This document shows positions 13,843 through 15,071 of a stretch of DNA of 15,071 nt, in pieces. The first letter of the stretch is position 1, and each line of letters starts with the position of its first letter. Source of the DNA: Flavobacteriales bacterium UBA720 (GTDB taxonomy: Bacteria; Bacteroidota; Bacteroidia; Flavobacteriales; Weeksellaceae); contig DBLQ01000090.1 of the NCBI GenBank assembly GCA_002297505.1, positions 1 to 15,071 of the forward strand. The letters run 5' to 3'. The notes under the pieces were generated by a model, which was not told where the DNA came from, ran no database searches, and saw nothing but the letters and a program-made list of their open reading frames with translations. Both the position numbers and the translations under genes were made by a program.

Positions 13843-14559
13843 TTATTCTCCCACTGCCGCTTTATCCGTAAAGAATTGAAAGCCTGGCTTTTCCTTGTCA
13901 ATCAGCTGGATCGGATATTGTGTGGGATTATATGCGCCGGTTAAAACTTGCTGTAAGGCATGCTTTTTTGCTTCGCCGAAGGCCACCACCAATAGATGTT
14001 CCGCACGATTGATAACAGGCTCGGTCAATGTAATCCTGAACATATCCTGTGACTGAAGATAATAGGCATCCACCCATTTTTCCTTTTCGTTCAGGATTGG
14101 CTGATTCGGGAAAAGTGAAGCGGTGTGGCCATCATCACCCATACCCAAAAGTACAAGATCAAAGATGCCTGAGTCGCCTAAAACTTCCCGCATTTGATTT
14201 TCGTAAATTTTAGCAAACTCAGCGGGTTCCATGTGATCGCGATACATGGGAAAAACCTGGGCGCGATTGACCGGCACTCTGTCCAGCAGTGTTTCTATGG
14301 TCATTTTGGCATTGCTTTTATCATCATCCAGCGGCACCCAGCGCTCATCGACCCAGAAAATAAACCATCGATCCCAATCGATCTTGGTGTAATAATCTTC
14401 AGTTGCCAGCAATTGAAAAATAGCCTTGGGTGAAGATCCGCCACTTAAAGCCACAGTGAATTGTCCATTTCTTGCCACAGCTTCCGCCGAGCGCTCTATA
14501 AAAAGCTGAGCAGCGCTGCGGTAGAGCTCATCCAGATTATCAAATATCTTTAAGTTCAT
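13843..14559 (-). CDS. pgl: 6-phosphogluconolactonase
   Basis: A 238-aa enzyme of the NagB/SugarP isomerase-like fold. It hydrolyses 6-phosphogluconolactone to 6-phosphogluconate, the second step of the oxidative pentose phosphate pathway, in the cytoplasm. Visible signatures are VALSGGSSPKAIF (about 36-48), FWVDERWVPLDDDKSN (about 69-84) and LVLLGMGDDGHTASLFP (about 134-150). Length is normal. The ATG at 14559 (MNLKIFDNLDEL) is chosen because the longer frame (to 14646) would overlap the end of zwf with residues unlike the family. It is 16 bases downstream of zwf, consistent with a zwf-pgl operon. Confidence 0.95.
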   Translation of the reverse strand: MNLKIFDNLDELYRSAAQLFIERSAEAVARNGQFTVALSGGSSPKAIFQLLATEDYYTKIDWDRWFIFWVDERWVPLDDDKSNAKMTIETLLDRVPVNRAQVFPMYRDHMEPAEFAKIYENQMREVLGDSGIFDLVLLGMGDDGHTASLFPNQPILNEKEKWVDAYYLQSQDMFRITLTEPVINRAEHLLVVAFGEAKKHALQQVLTGAYNPTQYPIQLIDKEKPGFQFFTDKAAVGE

Positions 14560-14575
14560 TGTTTTTATTTTTAAT

Positions 14576-15071
14576 TTAAACCCAACTGTGGCCTTGTCTT
14601 TCCACCAGCTCAAAGCTTTCCTTCGGTCCCCAACTTCCCGCTTCATAATTAGGAAATGATTCTGCCTTATGGTGTTCCCAATTTTCCTGGATGGTGGACA
14701 CTACATCCCAGGCTTCCTCTACCTGATCTGATCGCATGAACAGCGTCAGATCACCTTCCAATGCATCCTGAAGCAAGGTCTCGTAAGCTTCGGGCGTATC
14801 CTCTTTGCAGGCAAAATAATCAAAGATCATCTCCGCAGGTCTGAGTTCCATTGATACGCCTTGCTTTTTTGTCATGAATTGCAGGCGAATATCCATCAAT
14901 GGCTGAATATTAATAATCAAACGATTGGCTTTTAACGGATTGGTAGCAGAGAATGTGGAATGCGGCAAAGGCTTGAACTGAATAACAATATAGGATTGTT
15001 TCTCCTTCATCTTTTTTCCTGTTCTGAGATAAAACGGAACATTCTGCCAGCGTTCATTGTCCATATAAAAC
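14576..15071 (-). CDS. zwf: Glucose-6-phosphate 1-dehydrogenase (partial, C-terminal part)
   Basis: The C-terminal 164 residues; the gene continues beyond the window edge. Zwf oxidises glucose-6-phosphate to 6-phosphogluconolactone with NADP, the entry step of the oxidative pentose phosphate pathway. Family signatures are FYMDNERWQNVPFYLRTGKK (window start), IVIQFKPLPHSTF, PEAYETLLQDALEGDLTLFM, and RSDQVEEAWDVVSTI near the end. The terminal SHWV-like ending (GHSWV) is common. The ATG at 15064 is internal, because the conserved frame continues upstream through Phe-Tyr. It is followed by pgl after 16 bases. Confidence 0.95.
   Translation of the reverse strand, partial: FYMDNERWQNVPFYLRTGKKMKEKQSYIVIQFKPLPHSTFSATNPLKANRLIINIQPLMDIRLQFMTKKQGVSMELRPAEMIFDYFACKEDTPEAYETLLQDALEGDLTLFMRSDQVEEAWDVVSTIQENWEHHKAESFPNYEAGSWGPKESFELVERQGHSWV

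Noticed and set aside
14560..14646. Longer start for pgl
   Set aside because: It would overlap the 3' end of zwf, and the extra 29 residues do not resemble lactonases.

Overview
The window looks like chromosome from a member of the Bacteroidota, most likely a Flavobacteriia of Chryseobacterium type. The evidence is several exact matches to the Bacteroidota -7 element TAnnTTTG, few Shine-Dalgarno sites, a TonB-dependent receptor divergent from a Nudix-type regulator, and a kdp locus with the split sensor and NtrC-type regulator typical of that phylum. The genus is an inference; there is no rRNA gene to confirm it.

Left part (1-2832). A TonB-dependent outer-membrane receptor (minus strand, running off the window at base 1) is divergent from an NrtR/AraR-type regulator (plus strand) with a degenerate Nudix box. 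A 403-bp AT-rich region between them carries a clear promoter for the regulator and a perfect 9-bp hairpin. Behind the regulator come a stretch of possibly decayed sequence, a 67-codon ORF that may be leaderless, and the C-terminal remnant of a second copy of the regulator that still has a promoter-like sequence in front.

Middle part (2835-12185, all minus strand). This is a potassium-uptake (Kdp) operon. In transcription order it holds a 119-aa helical protein of unknown function, a 44-aa and a 26-aa single-span membrane peptide, KdpF (25 aa), KdpA, KdpB, KdpC, a beta-barrel outer-membrane protein, a soluble KdpD N-terminal module (KdpD plus Usp domains only) and a separate membrane histidine kinase with HAMP and PAS domains. 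The four smallest genes are very tightly packed. KdpFABC is the ATP-driven high-affinity K+ pump. The barrel may let K+ through the outer membrane, and the split KdpD/kinase pair presumably senses K+ or osmotic state.

Right part (12186-15071). A sigma54-dependent NtrC-type response regulator lies upstream of the operon, separated from it by a terminator. It is the likely partner of the kinase and takes the place of the OmpR-type KdpE of enterobacteria. It follows closely on pgl (6-phosphogluconolactonase) and the 3' part of zwf (glucose-6-phosphate dehydrogenase), all on the minus strand.

The main points for a second look are these. Palindromic repeats built from GTTAGAAGT-like words occur in two gaps of the kdp operon, and a related copy is translated in frame inside kdpB. 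A row of membrane microproteins precedes kdpA. The kdp sensor is fully split. A decaying regulator paralogue ends two bases from the end of the kinase gene.
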